Source: Candidatus Cryptobacteroides faecavium (GTDB lineage: Bacteria; Bacteroidota; Bacteroidia; Bacteroidales; UBA932). Taken from it: a DNA stretch of 36,361 nucleotides. Made by a program: the position numbers and the translations under genes. Below, piece by piece: positions 1-8,342 of this stretch. Numbering within the stretch: the stretch's first letter is position 1; each line of letters opens with the position of its first letter. Where the stretch lies: the NCBI GenBank assembly GCA_017694995.1, contig JADIMB010000028.1, positions 1 to 36,361 of the forward strand, in the 5' to 3' direction. The notes beneath the pieces are model-generated. The model saw only the letters and a program-made list of their open reading frames with translations. It was not told the DNA's origin and made no database searches.

Positions 1-54
1 GAAATACACCGGATACGAAGTTTAAAAACAAGCATTTAATTGCAATTGACAATC

Positions 55-62
55 TAGGTTTG
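55..62 (+). promoter_or_regulatory. Bacteroidota -7 box for the arg cluster
   Basis: TAGGTTTG matches the TAnnTTTG consensus. It lies 72 bp before the first start codon, leaving a leader of about 65 nt. No good TTTG -33 box was found at 19-21 bp spacing, so only the -7 element supports it. Confidence 0.5.
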
Positions 63-134
63 TCTTGCCGTTAGGGGCTTTATGCGTTTTTCCGTATCTG
101 ACCAGGCTCGACATTCCTGCAAACAAGTTAAAAA

Positions 135-707
135 ATGGACATCGAAGTGATGGTGGCTGATGCAAGCCACGAGAAATTTGCTCAGGAAATCTGTGACGAA
201 GTGTACATCTCCGCACAGGAACGGGGAACAGGCATCGCCAAGCGGAGCCCCGAATATGTAATCGGGAAGATGAGGGCCGGTAAGGCCGTGATAGCGGTTG
301 CAGAAGACGGGAGATTCGCCGGTTTCTCATACATAGAGACCTGGGGCGGGAAACAGTATGTAGCAAATTCAGGGCTCATAGTGGCCCATGCCTTCAGAGG
401 CGTAGGCCTGGCCAAACGCATAAAAGAAAAAATCTTCCAGCTTTCAAGAGAGAAATTCCCGCAGGCCAAGATATTCAGCATCACCACAGGAGCGGCTGTC
501 ATGAAGATGAACTACGAGCTGGGATTCAGGCCTGTACCGTTCACCGAGCTGACAGACGACCCTGAATTCTGGAAAGGATGCCAGGGTTGCAGGAATTTCC
601 CGATACTGCAGAAGAACAGCTTCAGGATGTGCCTTTGCACAGGTCTCCTTTATGACCCGGAAGAGCATATTGCCATAAACCGGATGGAAATCAAAAAGGC
701 ACAGTAG
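135..707 (+). CDS. GNAT acyltransferase heading the arginine cluster; candidate N-acylglutamate synthase
   Basis: A 190-residue GNAT-fold protein. The acyl-CoA binding signature RGVGLA is at residues 88-93, after the strand SGLIVAHAF. It is the first gene of an array continuing into argG, argC and argD, 120 bp before argG. In Bacteroides the same position is held by a GNAT protein that I recall, without certainty, being implicated as the N-succinylglutamate synthase that starts arginine synthesis. With a succinyl-type ArgF in this window, that role is the best inference. The C-terminal part carries Cys149-x2-Cys152 and Cys166-x-Cys168, a CxxC plus CxC set that could bind a metal and is not part of the basic GNAT fold. 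The start is preceded by an A-rich GTTAAAAA, typical of Bacteroidota initiation regions. Fold confidence is high; substrate is inferred. Confidence 0.85.
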   Translation: MDIEVMVADASHEKFAQEICDEVYISAQERGTGIAKRSPEYVIGKMRAGKAVIAVAEDGRFAGFSYIETWGGKQYVANSGLIVAHAFRGVGLAKRIKEKIFQLSREKFPQAKIFSITTGAAVMKMNYELGFRPVPFTELTDDPEFWKGCQGCRNFPILQKNSFRMCLCTGLLYDPEEHIAINRMEIKKAQ

Positions 708-827
708 ATCCGCCACACCGGACGAAGGATACATGGCGGACGGAGCAGGAAAACCAGGACAGGGATATCCTGCATTTATCATAAGATACAACAACACTGG
801 CCGGAAGGCCTCAAAAATCTGGAAATC

Positions 828-2042
828 ATGAAAAACAATAAAGTAGTACTCGCTTTCAGCGGAGGTCTCGACACCTCCTTCTGCATACCTTACCTCAAGA
901 ACGAAAAAGGACTTGAAGTGCATACCATAATGGTGAATACCGGCGGATTCTCCGAAGAGGAGGAAAAGTCAATAGAGAAGCGCGCCCTCGATCTCGGCGC
1001 AGCCTCGCATGTGAATGTAAACGCCGTGGACACATACTACAGGCACGGACTTAAGTATCTGATTTTCGGTAATGTGCTGAAAAACGCGACATATCCGCTC
1101 TCTGTAAGTTCGGAGCGCGTGTTCCAGGCACTCGAAGTGCTGAAGCATGTCAAGAAGACAGGGGCCGGTGCGGTGGCGCACGGCAGCACAGGAGCCGGGA
1201 ATGACCAGGTAAGGTTCGACATAGTGTTCGAGATACTCGCTCCGGAAGTGGAGGTCATAGCCCCGATAAGGGAGCTCGGCATCACACGCCAGGAAGAGAT
1301 AGACTACCTGCAGAAACACGGTTTCAACTTCTCGTGGGAGAAGGCGAAATACTCCATCAACCAGGGGCTCTGGGGTACGAGCATCGGAGGGGTGGAGACC
1401 CTTTCATCCGACGGCTGGCTCCCGGAGGAGGCCTACCCTACAAAAGTGACCAAATCTGCACCCGAGCACATAAAGATAGGCTTCGAGAAAGGCGAGCCGG
1501 TATCATTCAACGGCAAGAAAATGAGCCCGGTAGAGGTGATCCTGGCAGTACGCGGGGCTGCAGCCCCGTACGGGATCGGAAGGGACATACATGTGGGTGA
1601 CACCATAATAGGGATAAAGGGACGCGTGGCATTCGAGGCCGCAGCCCCGCTCATCCTCATCAAGGCGCACCATCTCCTTGAAAAACACGTACTTACCAAA
1701 GGTCAGCTCTACTGGAAGGACCAGATCTCCGTATGGTACGGCCAGCAGATGCACGAGGCCATGTACCTCGACCCGGTGATGAGGGACATGGAGGCCATGA
1801 TGGACAATATGGAACAGCATGTGACCGGCGAGGTGGAAGTGGCCCTGATGCCTTATCACTTCTCTGTCCTGGGATGCAGCAGCAGCCATGACCTGATGAG
1901 CTCGAAGTTCGGTTCCTACGGCGAGATAAACAAGTCTTACACAGGAGCGGACGTGGTCGGTTTCACAAAGGTGCTCGCCAATCCTCTGAAAATCTACTAC
2001 AGCGTAAACAACGAAAGTGCGGCTGACGCCATCGGCAAATAG
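828..2042 (+). CDS. argG: Argininosuccinate synthase
   Basis: Joins citrulline and aspartate using ATP to give argininosuccinate, the penultimate step of arginine synthesis, in the cytoplasm. The protein has 404 residues, normal for the family. The N-type ATP pyrophosphatase loop AFSGGLDTS is at residues 9-17. The GSTGAGNDQVRF segment at 119-130 lies in the nucleotide and aspartate binding region. It follows the GNAT gene by 120 bp and precedes argC by only 9 bp, so argG and argC are almost certainly co-transcribed. The spacer before it can form a 7-bp stem (709-715 with 734-740) and contains no TAnnTTTG box, which fits read-through from the upstream gene. Identification is secure. Confidence 0.97.
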   Translation: MKNNKVVLAFSGGLDTSFCIPYLKNEKGLEVHTIMVNTGGFSEEEEKSIEKRALDLGAASHVNVNAVDTYYRHGLKYLIFGNVLKNATYPLSVSSERVFQALEVLKHVKKTGAGAVAHGSTGAGNDQVRFDIVFEILAPEVEVIAPIRELGITRQEEIDYLQKHGFNFSWEKAKYSINQGLWGTSIGGVETLSSDGWLPEEAYPTKVTKSAPEHIKIGFEKGEPVSFNGKKMSPVEVILAVRGAAAPYGIGRDIHVGDTIIGIKGRVAFEAAAPLILIKAHHLLEKHVLTKGQLYWKDQISVWYGQQMHEAMYLDPVMRDMEAMMDNMEQHVTGEVEVALMPYHFSVLGCSSSHDLMSSKFGSYGEINKSYTGADVVGFTKVLANPLKIYYSVNNESAADAIGK

Positions 2043-2051
2043 GGATACACC

Positions 2052-3074
2052 ATGAAGATACGCGCAGCAATAGCCGGAGCTACCGGATACACCGGAGGGG
2101 AACTCCTCAGGATCCTGCTGAACCACCCCGATGTGGATGTAGTGGCAGCGACCACCACATCATCAGAAGGCACACCTGTGGCTGAAGTACACAGGGACCT
2201 GCTGGGCGAGACCGGACTGAAGTTCGGGACAGACCTCAACGACCCTGATGTGCTTTTCCTGTGCCTCGGTCACGGGCTGTCAAGGCAGTTCATAGACACT
2301 CACGAGATAAGCCCGGAATGCAGGATAATAGACCTGGGCAACGATTTCCGCCTGGACGGGGATTATGCCGGACGCTCTTTTGTATACGGTCTTTGCGAAC
2401 AGGGGAAGGATCTGTACCGGTCTGCCCATGACATAGCCAACCCGGGATGCTTCGCCACCGCAATCCAGCTTGCACTGCTTCCGCTTGCGGCTTCGGGACT
2501 GCTTGCTGACGAGGTGCATGTGACAGCCATCACAGGCTCCACCGGCGCAGGGAAAAAACTCTCGGAGACATCGCACTTCAGCTACAGGTCAGACAACATC
2601 TCCATTTACAAACTGTTTACGCATCAGCATCTTGCAGAAATACGGCAGAATATAGGCAGTGTGATGGCCCGTGCCTCCTCCGCCATGGACGGAGCCGGTC
2701 CCGTGGTCACCTCTGAAGGATGTCCGGCGGTGAATTTCGTGCCCATGCGCGGGGACTTCACACGCGGCATTTTCGCGAGCGTATATACCCGGGCGGTACA
2801 CGGATACAGCGAGGATGCATACAGGGAACTGTATGAAAGCTATTACGCGTCTTCACCGTTCGTGTTCCATTCGGAAGCACCGGTCTCGATGAAGGAAGTG
2901 GTCAATACCAACAAAGGGCTGCTCCACCTTGAGCTGCATGACGGATATGTACATGTAGCCTCGGTGATTGACAACCTTGTGAAAGGGGCAAGCGGCCAGG
3001 CGGTGCAGAACATGAACCTGATGTTCGGCCTGGAGGAGACAGCAGGACTGAAGCTCAAGGCTTCTGCATTCTGA
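2052..3074 (+). CDS. argC: N-acyl-gamma-glutamyl-phosphate reductase
   Basis: Reduces N-acyl-glutamyl phosphate to the semialdehyde with NADPH, the third step of the acylated arginine pathway. The 340-residue protein starts with the Rossmann motif GATGYTGGELLR. The active-site cysteine is Cys133 in ANPGCFAT, and the dimerisation and NADP-binding segment near the end reads VIDNLVKGASGQAVQN. It starts 9 bp after argG and ends 89 bp before argD. ArgC enzymes are annotated for acetylated substrates. Because ArgF in this window carries the succinyl-specific marker, this one may act on N-succinylglutamyl phosphate; nothing in its own sequence settles that. Confidence 0.96.
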   Translation: MKIRAAIAGATGYTGGELLRILLNHPDVDVVAATTTSSEGTPVAEVHRDLLGETGLKFGTDLNDPDVLFLCLGHGLSRQFIDTHEISPECRIIDLGNDFRLDGDYAGRSFVYGLCEQGKDLYRSAHDIANPGCFATAIQLALLPLAASGLLADEVHVTAITGSTGAGKKLSETSHFSYRSDNISIYKLFTHQHLAEIRQNIGSVMARASSAMDGAGPVVTSEGCPAVNFVPMRGDFTRGIFASVYTRAVHGYSEDAYRELYESYYASSPFVFHSEAPVSMKEVVNTNKGLLHLELHDGYVHVASVIDNLVKGASGQAVQNMNLMFGLEETAGLKLKASAF

Positions 3075-3163
3075 CAGATATGCCAGCCCGGGTGAAAATG
3101 CGGACAGGGAGGCAGGGCACATGACAGCCGGACAGTACAACCGACAAATTTCAGGAAAAGATT

Positions 3164-4300
3164 ATGGAACTCTTCAAGACATACAAACTATGGGACATAG
3201 AGCCGGTAAAAGGGCTCGGAACCACACTCTGGGACAAGGACGGGGCTGAATACACAGACCTTTACGGAGGACATGCAGTCATATCCATCGGACATTCGCA
3301 TCCGCACTATGTGAAGATGCTGTCCGACCAGCTCACCAAGCTCGGATTCTACTCCAATGCGGTGCAGAACTCGCTCCAGAAAGAGCTTGCGCGCAGGCTC
3401 GGCAAGATAAGCGGATACGACGACTATTCGCTTTTCCTGTGCAACAGCGGGGCGGAAGCCAATGAAAACGCCATGAAACTGGCTTCATTCCATACAGGAA
3501 GAAGCAGGATACTCGCCTTCGCCAGATCATTCCACGGAAGGACATCCGGCGCAGTCGCAGCCACCGACAATCCGAAGCTCCGCTCGCCTTTCAACTCTTC
3601 AGAAAACGTGACATTCATCCCGCTGAATGACCTTGACGCAGCCGGAAGGGAACTCGCTTCAGAGGATTATGCAGGAGTAATGATAGAAGGCATACAGGGC
3701 GTGGCAGGGATATTCGAACCATCCGCGGACTTCCTTGTTTCACTGAAAGAGCTGTGCCGGAAACACGGAACTCTCCTCATCCTGGATGAAATACAGTCCG
3801 GCTACGGAAGGACAGGGAAATTCTTCGCGCACCAGCACGCCGGGATAACAGCCGACATCGTGACCATGGCCAAAGGCATGGGAAACGGATTCCCGATAGG
3901 GGGCGTGGTGATAAGTCCTGATATAAAAGCCGAATACGGCATGCTCGGGACCACTTTCGGAGGGAACCACCTGGCATGCACGGCAGCCCTGGCCGTCCTG
4001 GATGTGATAGAGAACGAGCACCTGATAGAGAACGCGGCGCGTATCGGGGATTATTTCTCTGCCGCATTCCATCCTGGCGGGAAACTGCACCACGCCTTGA
4101 AGGAGTACAGGGGGAAAGGACTTATGATAGGACTTGAGATAAAGGAAGAACATGCCGGACTGCGTGACAGGCTGCTGTTTGACAGGCACTACTTCACAGG
4201 TGCTGCAGGAGCTTCAGTCATACGCCTGCTCCCTTCACTCACTGTATCGCAAGAGACAGCCGAAGGATTTGTGAAGGCATTTGACTCACTTACATGCTGA
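3164..4300 (+). CDS. argD: Acylornithine aminotransferase
   Basis: A class III PLP-dependent transaminase converting N-acylglutamate semialdehyde plus glutamate to N-acylornithine. It has 378 residues. Visible landmarks are the cofactor phosphate segment NSGAEANENAMK near 94-105, Asp208 in ILDEIQSGYGRTG, which contacts the PLP ring nitrogen, and the Schiff-base lysine Lys237 in TMAKGMGNGFPIGG. It is the last gene of the forward arg array. Its final 15 bases overlap the end of the oppositely transcribed EamA gene, so the two transcripts must be complementary at their 3' ends. Class III enzymes overlap in substrate, but the operon context makes ArgD clear. Confidence 0.95.
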   Translation: MELFKTYKLWDIEPVKGLGTTLWDKDGAEYTDLYGGHAVISIGHSHPHYVKMLSDQLTKLGFYSNAVQNSLQKELARRLGKISGYDDYSLFLCNSGAEANENAMKLASFHTGRSRILAFARSFHGRTSGAVAATDNPKLRSPFNSSENVTFIPLNDLDAAGRELASEDYAGVMIEGIQGVAGIFEPSADFLVSLKELCRKHGTLLILDEIQSGYGRTGKFFAHQHAGITADIVTMAKGMGNGFPIGGVVISPDIKAEYGMLGTTFGGNHLACTAALAVLDVIENEHLIENAARIGDYFSAAFHPGGKLHHALKEYRGKGLMIGLEIKEEHAGLRDRLLFDRHYFTGAAGASVIRLLPSLTVSQETAEGFVKAFDSLTC

Positions 4301-5233
4301 GGCATTCAGCACATCCTCCCTGGACTTGCTGCGGTTCACAAGCAGGACACCGGAGAAGACGAGGATGACGGCAAGGACTTTCAGGATGTTGAAGCTGTCC
4401 ATGCCCCAGATGATTGCAATCACGGTAGCTACTACAGGCTGCACATAGTTGTACATCGCCACAAGTGTAGGCCGAAGGTTCTTCTGGCCGACAGGCACAA
4501 GGAGATAGCACAGGAAAGTACCGCAGAAAAGGATAAATGCCAGGCCGGCGAACTGCGCCAGAGGCACGGCATTCCAGGGCGCAGAAACAAATTTCCCTAT
4601 GGAGAAAGGGCTCATCACCACAGAGGCGAATGTGAACATCCACTTCATCAGCGTGACTGGTGAATACTTGACAATCAGATCTTTGAATAGGACGAGATAG
4701 ACCGCATACGAGCACTGGGCGCAGAAACACAACAGGTCTCCAAGGAGGTTGGAGGAGCCGGCGGAGGCCGATCCGGAGGCTCCTGCCCCGGGCATGAGCC
4801 TGTTCCCGAACACGAGAAGGAGCGCGCCTCCCAGTCCGAGCAGCACACCTCCGGCCTTCATCACCGTGATGGGCTCCTTCAGCCAGATGGCGGCGAATAT
4901 CATGGTGACTATCGGGAGCGAGGTTGTGATGATGGAGGCGTCCACCGGAGATGTCATGGAGACACCTGTGATATAGACACCCTGGTTCAGGACTATGGCG
5001 AAAAGCCCTGCGAAGAACATCTTCAGATAATCTTTCCTGTCCACCTTCTCTCCGCCAGTGAAGAGCGAGAAGACCCAGAAAAGTACGGCCGCACCGAAGA
5101 TGCGCACATCAGTGACCACGATAGAGCCTATCAGTCCTGCGGACATCACATATTTGGAGACCGGTGCCATCGCTCCCCACATGGTGCTCGCAGCAAGCAT
5201 CGAAAGATGCCCTTTACGAAGATCCGTTGACAT
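4286..5233 (-). CDS. EamA/DMT-family permease
   Basis: A 315-residue inner-membrane protein with the pattern of ten transmembrane helices in two EamA halves. The first half begins GHLSMLAASTMWGAMAPVSKY, and the second starts after the glycine- and serine-rich loop PGAGASGSASAGSSN near residue 150. DMT permeases of this type export amino acids or other small metabolites; the substrate here cannot be read from sequence. It is placed between argD and argF on the opposite strand. It overlaps argD tail to tail by 15 bp, and its -7 box (minus strand, 5263-5256) sits back to back with the argF promoter. Export of an arginine-pathway metabolite is a possible role, but this rests on location only. It starts 16-20 nt after the predicted transcription start. 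Confidence 0.88.
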   Translation of the reverse strand: MSTDLRKGHLSMLAASTMWGAMAPVSKYVMSAGLIGSIVVTDVRIFGAAVLFWVFSLFTGGEKVDRKDYLKMFFAGLFAIVLNQGVYITGVSMTSPVDASIITTSLPIVTMIFAAIWLKEPITVMKAGGVLLGLGGALLLVFGNRLMPGAGASGSASAGSSNLLGDLLCFCAQCSYAVYLVLFKDLIVKYSPVTLMKWMFTFASVVMSPFSIGKFVSAPWNAVPLAQFAGLAFILFCGTFLCYLLVPVGQKNLRPTLVAMYNYVQPVVATVIAIIWGMDSFNILKVLAVILVFSGVLLVNRSKSREDVLNASACK

Positions 5234-5241
5234 ATACCGTA

Positions 5242-5249
5242 TATTTTTG
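5242..5249 (+). promoter_or_regulatory. -7 box for argF
   Basis: TATTTTTG fits TAnnTTTG, placing the transcript start near 5256 and giving argF a leader of about 50 nt. The box forms one arm of the inverted repeat TTTTGC-GGGC-GCAAAA (5245-5260), whose other arm is the promoter of the divergent permease gene. Confidence 0.55.
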
Positions 5250-5255
5250 CGGGCG

Positions 5256-5263
5256 CAAAAGTA
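5256..5263 (-). promoter_or_regulatory. -7 box for the EamA permease, overlapping the argF promoter region
   Basis: Read on the minus strand this is TACTTTTG. It predicts a start near 5249, about 16 nt before the permease ATG. It is 6 bp from the argF -7 box, so polymerase bound at one promoter would cover the other. Confidence 0.55.
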
Positions 5264-5307
5264 AAAAAATTTGAGAAACTGTTTTAAAATTTCCAGAGAT
5301 AAATTTT

Positions 5308-6261
5308 ATGAGACACTTCACTTCAATACTCCAGCTCGGCGACATCAGAGAAGCCGTACGGAAAGCAATGTATGTAAAAGCGCATCCGTTTGACGACCAG
5401 TCACTCGGGAGGAACAAGACCCTGCTTATGCTGTTTTTCAACTCCAGCCTCCGCACAAGGCTCAGCACCCAGAAGGCTGCGATGAACCTCGGGATGAACG
5501 TCATGGTCCTGGACGTGAACCAGGGGGCGTGGAAACTCGAGACCGAAAGAGGAGTGGTGATGGACGGGGACAAGCCGGAGCATCTGCTCGAGGCCATTCC
5601 TGTGATGGGCTGCTACTGCGACGTGATAGGAGTGAGGTCATTCGCAAGGTTCGAAAGCAGGGAAGACGACTACGGGGAGAAGATACTGGAGCAGTTCATA
5701 AAGTATTCAGGCAGGCCCGTGTTCAGCATGGAGGCCGCCACGAGGCATCCGCTCCAGACATTCGCCGACATAATCACTATTGAAGAATACAGGAAGAAGG
5801 ACCGTCCGAAAGTGGTGATGACATGGGCACCGCACCCGAAGGCCCTTCCTCAGGCAGTGCCGAACTCGTTTGCAGAAGGGATGCAGATGTGCGACTACGA
5901 TTTCGTAATCACACATCCCCGCGGATACGAGCTCGACCCGTCGTTCGTCGGGAACGCGAGGGTGGAGTACGACCAGGACAAGGCGCTGGAAGGCGCGGAC
6001 TTCGTCTATGCGAAGAACTGGGCAGCGTACGAGGGGGAGAACTACGGGAAAGTCCTGAGCATGGACCGTTCATGGACCGTGGACAGCAGGAAAATGGCTC
6101 TGACCGACAACGCGTATTTCATGCACTGCCTCCCTGTCAGGAGGAACATGATTGTCTCCGATGAAGTCATAGAAAGCCCGCAGTCAATCGTCATTCCAGA
6201 GGCCGCCAACAGGGTGGTATCCGCACAGACAGTCCTGAAGGAAATCCTTGAAAGCCTGTAG
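5308..6261 (+). CDS. argF: N-succinylornithine carbamoyltransferase (ArgF')
   Basis: Transfers the carbamoyl group from carbamoyl phosphate to an N-acylated ornithine. The 317-residue protein has the carbamoyl-phosphate motif SSLRTR at 46-51, HPLQ at 147-150 and HCLPVRRN from residue 273. Residue 90, in GDKPEHLLEA, is proline. In the characterised Bacteroides fragilis enzyme Pro90 selects N-succinylornithine, whereas acetylornithine enzymes have glutamate at the matching site. Numbering is unshifted relative to that enzyme, and the surrounding sequence is close to it as I recall it. This predicts a succinylated arginine pathway in this organism. The gene is separate from the argG-argC-argD array and has its own promoter, divergent from the EamA gene. 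Confidence 0.94.
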   Translation: MRHFTSILQLGDIREAVRKAMYVKAHPFDDQSLGRNKTLLMLFFNSSLRTRLSTQKAAMNLGMNVMVLDVNQGAWKLETERGVVMDGDKPEHLLEAIPVMGCYCDVIGVRSFARFESREDDYGEKILEQFIKYSGRPVFSMEAATRHPLQTFADIITIEEYRKKDRPKVVMTWAPHPKALPQAVPNSFAEGMQMCDYDFVITHPRGYELDPSFVGNARVEYDQDKALEGADFVYAKNWAAYEGENYGKVLSMDRSWTVDSRKMALTDNAYFMHCLPVRRNMIVSDEVIESPQSIVIPEAANRVVSAQTVLKEILESL

Positions 6262-6310
6262 ACATATTGAGGAACATACGCTTAAATACAATGGACGGAA
6301 GCAGGGCGGC

Positions 6311-6886
6311 TCATTCGAAGAACACGGACGGATAACGGACTTCCCCATGCACGCCGTCAAGGCTTCCGGGACGGAATTCCACGGCCATGCAACACTCGTC
6401 AGGGGCGTCGAACGGGAGTCTGATACCGAAAAGGGAGGCTCTCCTGTAGCCGAATCTCGGGTAATAGTCCTTATGCCCGAGAAGCAGGGCACCCCTGTAT
6501 CCCGCCTCAGCAGCCCGCCTGTGTGCCTCAAGCAGCAGTCTGCCGCCTATGCCTTTCCTCTGGAAGCCGGGCAGCACAGACAGCGGGGCGACTCCGGGAA
6601 GAGCCACGCTCCCCTTTTCCGAGACCACCTCCACCTTTGACAGCATCACATGCCCGACGACACCTGCACCAGGCACCTCTGCCACCAGGGACAGAGCCGG
6701 GATATAAGCATCAGAGCGTCTTATGCGGTCCACCAGAAGGTGCTCCGTATGGTCGCTCTCTTCCATATCCTTGAAAGAGAGCCTTACAAGTTCACGTACA
6801 ATGTCGAAGTCACCCGGTTCTTCGGTCCGGATGAGCATACCTTCCGCGCAGCCGCGCAGATTTTCATGTTCACGTATCTTATCCAT
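6311..6886 (-). CDS. YhbS-like GNAT N-acetyltransferase
   Basis: A 191-residue GNAT protein resembling E. coli YhbS. The core starts at MLIRTEEPGDFDIVR. The acetyl-CoA loop is FQRKGIGGRLL, preceded by PLSVLPG, and the segment YYPRFGYRRAS matches the conserved end of this subfamily. The upstream ATG at 6886 has a plausible Shine-Dalgarno AGAGGA. The alternative ATG at 6838 (residue 17) aligns better with the E. coli start, so the first 16 residues are uncertain. It lies downstream of lpd in the same direction, 54 bp away, and could be the last gene of the glycine cleavage operon. It converges on argF with 49 bp between stops. The substrate is unknown. Confidence 0.85.
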   Translation of the reverse strand: MDKIREHENLRGCAEGMLIRTEEPGDFDIVRELVRLSFKDMEESDHTEHLLVDRIRRSDAYIPALSLVAEVPGAGVVGHVMLSKVEVVSEKGSVALPGVAPLSVLPGFQRKGIGGRLLLEAHRRAAEAGYRGALLLGHKDYYPRFGYRRASLFGIRLPFDAPDECCMAVEFRPGSLDGVHGEVRYPSVFFE

Positions 6887-6940
6887 ATATCCTCTGCAAG
6901 AATGCGTAAATAATCCCGGGCCGGACGGGGTGCTACCGTA

Positions 6941-8287
6941 TCAGATGAATATTTCGCTCAGGGTAGGATGCGGATGAATTACGGACTCCAGCCTGCCCAG
7001 GGTCGCCCCGCATGCCATCAGGGCAGTGATTTCCTGGATGAGGTCAGAGGCATGAGGACCGAGAAGATGGCAGCCGAGGATTTTCCCACCGGCATCACCC
7101 GGCTCCCCTGCCACCACGAGCTTGCATATCCCCTCCGTCCTGTCCATGCAGACAGCCTTCCCGTTCGAGCGGAAGAATGCCTTGCGGCACCAGTGTCCGA
7201 TGCCCTGTTCTTTGCACTGCTGCTCGGTCAGGCCGACACAGGCCGCCTCCGGTGAGGTGAACACGGCAGCAGGGACAAGGTCCAAATCGATGCCGCAGTC
7301 TTCGCCGCAGATATGAGCCAGAGCTATTTTCCCATGCGCCACAGCCTCATGTGCGAGCATATACCTGCCCACGACATCACCGATGGCATAGATGTGAGGG
7401 ATATTTGTCTGCATATTGCCGTCCACGACGATCCCCTTCGGGGTCATCTCCAGTCCTATGTCCCGGAAGTTCATTGCATCCAGGTCCGCCCTGCGGCCCA
7501 CAGCCACAAGCACCTTGTCCGCGGCCACGGAAGACGCCTTGTCTTTCAGGTCATACCTGACCTCCAGTCCGTCGGCCGTGCGTCCCACACTCTGCACCGT
7601 AGCCTGGGTGACAATGCTGATACCCTGACGTGAAAGGCTCTGCTTCAGCCTCTTGGCTATATCAGCGTCAAACCTCGGTAGGATTTCCCGGCAGGACTCG
7701 AGCACAGTCACGCTGCTACCGAATGCGTTCATTACAGAGGCCAGCTCAAGTCCTATCACCCCGGCCCCTATGATACATAGCCTTGCCGGCACGGAATCCA
7801 GGGACAGGGCCTCCGACGATGTGATTACGTCAGGGTCGTCCGTCCCGGGTATAGGCGGGATGAAAGACTTCGAGCCTGTAGCTATGACAATGTCCGGAGC
7901 CGAGTACTCCTCGTCCCCTGCCGATATGGTGTAAGGGGATTTGAACGTGGCTTTTCCATGCACCAGGTTGATCAGTTTGTTTGACAGCAAGGTCTCCACG
8001 CCGCCGCGCAACTGGGCCACGACAGCCTCCTTGCGGGACATCGCAGCCCTGAAGTCAAACGAATATTCTCCCGGACTGACCCCGAATGTCTTCGCTGTCT
8101 TCATTTCCTCCAGCACTTCCGCGCTGCGGCACAACGACTTGGTGGGGATGCACCCCTCATTGAGGCAGGTTCCTCCCACCGGCCCGGCCTCGATCAGTGT
8201 AACCGTTTTCCCGCGTCCTGCCGCCAGCAGGGCGGTCTCGTAACCGCCCGGGCCTGCACCAATTATTATAATATCTGTCTTGCTCAT
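6941..8287 (-). CDS. lpdA: Dihydrolipoyl dehydrogenase (L protein)
   Basis: A flavoprotein that reoxidises dihydrolipoyl-GcvH with NAD. It shows the FAD motif IIIIGAGPGGYETAL at the N terminus, the redox disulfide GGTCLNEGCIPTKSL (cysteines five apart), the NAD-binding GAGVIGLELASV, the second FAD motif HIYAIGDVVG, and the C-terminal active-site base in HPHPTLSE. The chosen start is MSKTDIIIIG, 448 residues; an ATG two codons earlier (8293) is also in frame. It closes the glycine cleavage gene set, which suggests a dedicated L protein rather than one shared with 2-oxoacid dehydrogenases, though the sequence cannot exclude sharing. The 134-bp gap to gcvPB holds an 8-bp perfect stem and a possible small ORF. 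Confidence 0.95.
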   Translation of the reverse strand: MSKTDIIIIGAGPGGYETALLAAGRGKTVTLIEAGPVGGTCLNEGCIPTKSLCRSAEVLEEMKTAKTFGVSPGEYSFDFRAAMSRKEAVVAQLRGGVETLLSNKLINLVHGKATFKSPYTISAGDEEYSAPDIVIATGSKSFIPPIPGTDDPDVITSSEALSLDSVPARLCIIGAGVIGLELASVMNAFGSSVTVLESCREILPRFDADIAKRLKQSLSRQGISIVTQATVQSVGRTADGLEVRYDLKDKASSVAADKVLVAVGRRADLDAMNFRDIGLEMTPKGIVVDGNMQTNIPHIYAIGDVVGRYMLAHEAVAHGKIALAHICGEDCGIDLDLVPAAVFTSPEAACVGLTEQQCKEQGIGHWCRKAFFRSNGKAVCMDRTEGICKLVVAGEPGDAGGKILGCHLLGPHASDLIQEITALMACGATLGRLESVIHPHPTLSEIFI

Positions 8288-8321
8288 AAACAAATCACAT
8301 CCAATACATTAACATCAATTC

Positions 8322-8342
8322 GACAAATTACTTCAATTTGTC
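8322..8342 (-). repeat. Perfect 8-bp stem between gcvPB and lpd
   Basis: GACAAATT (8322-8329) and AATTTGTC (8335-8342) are perfect inverted repeats around a 5-nt loop. They lie 35-55 bp upstream of the lpd start. No T-run follows, so a terminator is unlikely; an operator or an mRNA processing site is possible. Confidence 0.4.

Noticed and set aside
30..50. Possible arginine-repressor box upstream of the first gene
   Set aside because: GCATTTAATTGCAATTG is AT-rich with weak symmetry and does not match TGAATwwwwATTCA well. Nothing similar precedes argF.
4301..5233. Interpretation of the EamA gene as an arginine exporter
   Set aside because: Only its location supports this; DMT permeases have broad substrates, so the call stays generic.
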